A DNA stretch of 7,543 nucleotides from Candidatus Firestoneibacteriota bacterium (GTDB taxonomy: Bacteria > Oederibacteriota > JAAXVQ01). The stretch spans positions 1-7,543 of the forward strand of contig JAAXVQ010000040.1 of the NCBI GenBank assembly GCA_013335425.1. Reading direction: 5' to 3'. Shown here one piece after another: positions 6,473-7,543 of this stretch. The notes under the pieces are model-generated. The model made no database searches, had not been told where the DNA came from, and saw nothing but the letters and a program-made list of their open reading frames with translations. Both the position numbers and the translations under genes were made by a program. Every line of letters starts with the position of its first letter. Position 1 is the stretch's first letter.

Positions 6473-7051
6473 ATGCACAAGGTTAAGCAATTTTGGAGTC
6501 AGGTGATCTTTCGGGAAGAAGTGCTGCCGGAGAGCGTTTTTGAAAACAGACTTTCACCGACGGAATTGAAGGACGGATACTTAAATTTGTCGAACATGGA
6601 CATTCCGGCCTATTGTTTTCAGCAGGAAGACCTGATCAAAGTGCTGATGATCAACATCGGGGGCGATTCGGAAGAACCGGTGCTTTTTCGGTGCCATCAA
6701 CGGAAGGCGCCGGGGAAAAAAGGGCGCACCTATAAGCGTCAACGGTTTTGGCCCATGGGTTTTGGGCTCAAGGAATGGTTTGCCAAACAACAGATCGAAG
6801 CCGGAGACTTGATTTTACTGGCGGTCTCAGCGAATAGTCATTATCTGATTTTCCGGGCGATTCGACCCAAATCCCTGATGATGTTGCATGACCGTCGCGC
6901 CGCCGAACGCCGTGACCTGGAAAGGCGTTTTGAAGACCGGCGCCGCATGATTCTCTATGTGCCGTTTGAACGCCGCAAACGCGATCGCCGCGACAATGAG
7001 CGACGTAAACACGATCGCCGTCTGAAACGGGGCGCGGCACCCAAGAAGTAA
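6473..7051 (+). CDS. Unrecognised protein: B3-like core with eight C-terminal (D/E)RRxx pentads
   Basis: This is a 192-residue protein that I cannot assign to a named family. Residues of about 35-130 look like a compact beta-rich domain. The stretch GLKEWFAKQQIEAGDLILLAV (98-118; note the G...F...I..GD spacing), followed by HYLIFRAI, resembles the end of B3-fold DNA-binding domains (plant B3, EcoRII/BfiI N-domains). This match is by eye only. Residues 140-185 are a striking basic tail of four (D/E)RRxx pentads (140-159), a hydrophobic break ILYVPF (160-165), and four more pentads (166-185), ending RGAAPKK. There is no signal peptide or membrane segment, so it is probably cytoplasmic. Nucleic-acid binding is the most natural guess; a charged helical scaffold or protein-docking tail is the alternative. 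It follows receptor 2 by 55 nt in the same direction and may be co-transcribed. Confidence 0.8.
   Translation: MHKVKQFWSQVIFREEVLPESVFENRLSPTELKDGYLNLSNMDIPAYCFQQEDLIKVLMINIGGDSEEPVLFRCHQRKAPGKKGRTYKRQRFWPMGFGLKEWFAKQQIEAGDLILLAVSANSHYLIFRAIRPKSLMMLHDRRAAERRDLERRFEDRRRMILYVPFERRKRDRRDNERRKHDRRLKRGAAPKK
6890..7027 (+). repeat. Protein-level pentad repeat (D/E)RRxx, 4 + 4 copies
   Basis: The copies in order are DRRAA, ERRDL, ERRFE, DRRRM, then the break ILYVPF (6950-6967), then ERRKR, DRRDN, ERRKH, DRRLK. Each triplet of codons for (D/E)RR is a different 9-mer in all eight copies, so the repeat is kept at protein level and is not a fresh DNA duplication. Confidence 0.9.
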
Positions 7052-7052
7052 A

Positions 7053-7109
7053 GCCCGGCGTTCATCCCGCGGCATTTATTACAGCGGGTTTATCCGGGCA
7101 TATGCCGCG
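7053..7109 (+). other. Spacer with two mutually exclusive potential RNA hairpins
   Basis: Fold A nests GCCCGG (7053-7058) with CCGGGC (7094-7099) and CCCGC (7066-7070) with GCGGG (7084-7088). Fold B pairs CGCGGCAT (7068-7075) with ATGCCGCG (7102-7109), 8 bp, and uses bases of the inner stem of fold A. No T-run directly follows either, so a simple intrinsic terminator is not supported. It may be a rho-independent-like stop without a U tract, a transcript-end stabiliser, or a leader element of the downstream transporter. The rest of the 120-nt spacer shows no convincing promoter. Confidence 0.35.
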
Positions 7110-7160
7110 ATCCGCAGTTCTTGCCTGACTTTTCCCGGGTGCTCATTCCTTTTTAACTGT

Positions 7161-7164
7161 GAGG
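7161..7164 (+). promoter_or_regulatory. Ribosome binding site of the TauE/SafE gene
   Basis: GAGG lies 7 nt before the ATG at 7172; a second in-frame ATG follows at 7175. The spacing favours 7172. Confidence 0.55.
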
Positions 7165-7171
7165 CGGCAGT

Positions 7172-7543
7172 ATGATGTCGGTTTTCTTGTTTTTAGGCAT
7201 GGGTCTGGGGGCGGGGGTTTTATCGGGCTTGCTGGGCATCGGCGGAGGCATCCTCGTCATTCCGGCGTGGGTGTATTTCGGGGGCCTGGGACAAAAAAGC
7301 GCGCAAGGCACAAGCTTGCTGATGATGTTGCCGCCCATAGGCCTCTTTGCCGCGTGGGAATATTTAAAGCGCGGCGAAGCCGAGATAATGACCGCCGTTT
7401 GGCTTTGCGCGGGATTTATGCTGGGCGGGTTTTTAGGAGCGCGCTGGAGTTTGGCGGTTCCGGAAATCCTGCTCCGGCGTTTTTTTGCGGTGTTTTTGAT
7501 TGCGGTCGGCTTGCATATGCTTCTGAAAAAAAGAGCCTGCGCA
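7172..7543 (+). CDS. TauE/SafE (TSUP) family membrane transporter, 3' end beyond the window
   Basis: A frame opens at the ATG at 7172 and stays open to the last base (124 codons, no stop seen). The N-terminus GMGLGAGVLSGLLGIGGGIL followed by VIP is the signature first helix and Gly-rich loop of the TSUP family (PF01925), inner-membrane exporters or permeases linked to sulfite, sulfoacetate and related organosulfur anions. GTSLLMMLPPIG and GFMLGGFLGARWS are the matching later family motifs, and LRRFFAVFLIAVGLHMLLKK is the typical end of one four-helix half. Full-length members have two such halves (about 250 residues), but half-size members of about 120 residues also exist. The visible part ends just where a half-size protein would stop, so either is possible. 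The substrate is unknown. It is separated from the upstream gene by 120 nt and may be its own unit. Confidence 0.88.
   Translation, partial: MMSVFLFLGMGLGAGVLSGLLGIGGGILVIPAWVYFGGLGQKSAQGTSLLMMLPPIGLFAAWEYLKRGEAEIMTAVWLCAGFMLGGFLGARWSLAVPEILLRRFFAVFLIAVGLHMLLKKRACA

Noticed and set aside
7121..7149. TTGCCT with 17-nt spacing as a promoter for the TauE/SafE gene
   Set aside because: The corresponding -10 (ATTCCT) matches TATAAT poorly, so I cannot support a promoter there.
91..7338. Many long open frames on the - strand and in alternate + frames (for example 2269-3009 -, 3352-3903 -, 1631-2038 -, 1248-1652 +)
   Set aside because: All lie across clearly assigned genes with recognisable families, show no domain motifs of their own, and have the composition expected of antisense or out-of-frame readings.
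1..7543. CRISPR array, tRNA/rRNA genes, insertion sequences, attachment sites
   Set aside because: I saw no regularly spaced direct repeats, no cloverleaf-like or rRNA-like sequence, and no transposase or integrase motifs on either strand.

Overview
The window is a bacterial chromosome segment whose genes all read on the + strand. Features pointing to a Gram-negative-type, motile or surface-sensing bacterium are two transmembrane chemoreceptors with long extracytoplasmic sensor domains and a binding protein with a Sec signal peptide. Base composition looks balanced to moderately GC-rich by eye (not counted), with a clearly AT-richer patch around 1890-2230. No rRNA, tRNA or lineage marker is present, so I do not name a phylum.

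Layout. (1) Positions 1-1900 look like a compact operon: the 3' part of a class I glutamine amidotransferase, a small four-helix membrane protein (ATGA overlap), a Crp/Fnr-family regulator (8-nt overlap) and an FmdB-type zinc ribbon protein. (2) Positions 1901-2040 are an AT-rich spacer with a good sigma70-like promoter, a dyad over its -35 box and a doubtful 38-codon ORF. (3) Positions 2041-7051 look like a second transcription unit: chemoreceptor 1, a periplasmic substrate-binding protein of the ABC_sub_bind family, chemoreceptor 2, and a protein with a B3-like core and an unusual arginine-rich tail. The gaps are 16, 35 and 55 nt. (4) Positions 7052-7171 are a spacer that could fold into two competing hairpins. 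(5) From 7172 to the window end runs a TauE/SafE (TSUP) transporter with no stop reached. No gene-free stretch exceeds 300 bases.

How the genes may work together. The two receptors share an almost identical signalling tip but differ in their sensor domains, and they flank a binding protein that has no ABC permease or ATPase beside it. The simplest reading is that the binding protein captures a small molecule and presents it to one or both receptors, which then signal to a CheA/CheW array encoded elsewhere. The downstream protein ends in eight (D/E)RRxx pentads in two blocks of four, written with eight different codon combinations. This is the most unusual object in the window, and I do not recognise it as a named family. 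Its link to the chemosensory cluster rests on gene order alone.
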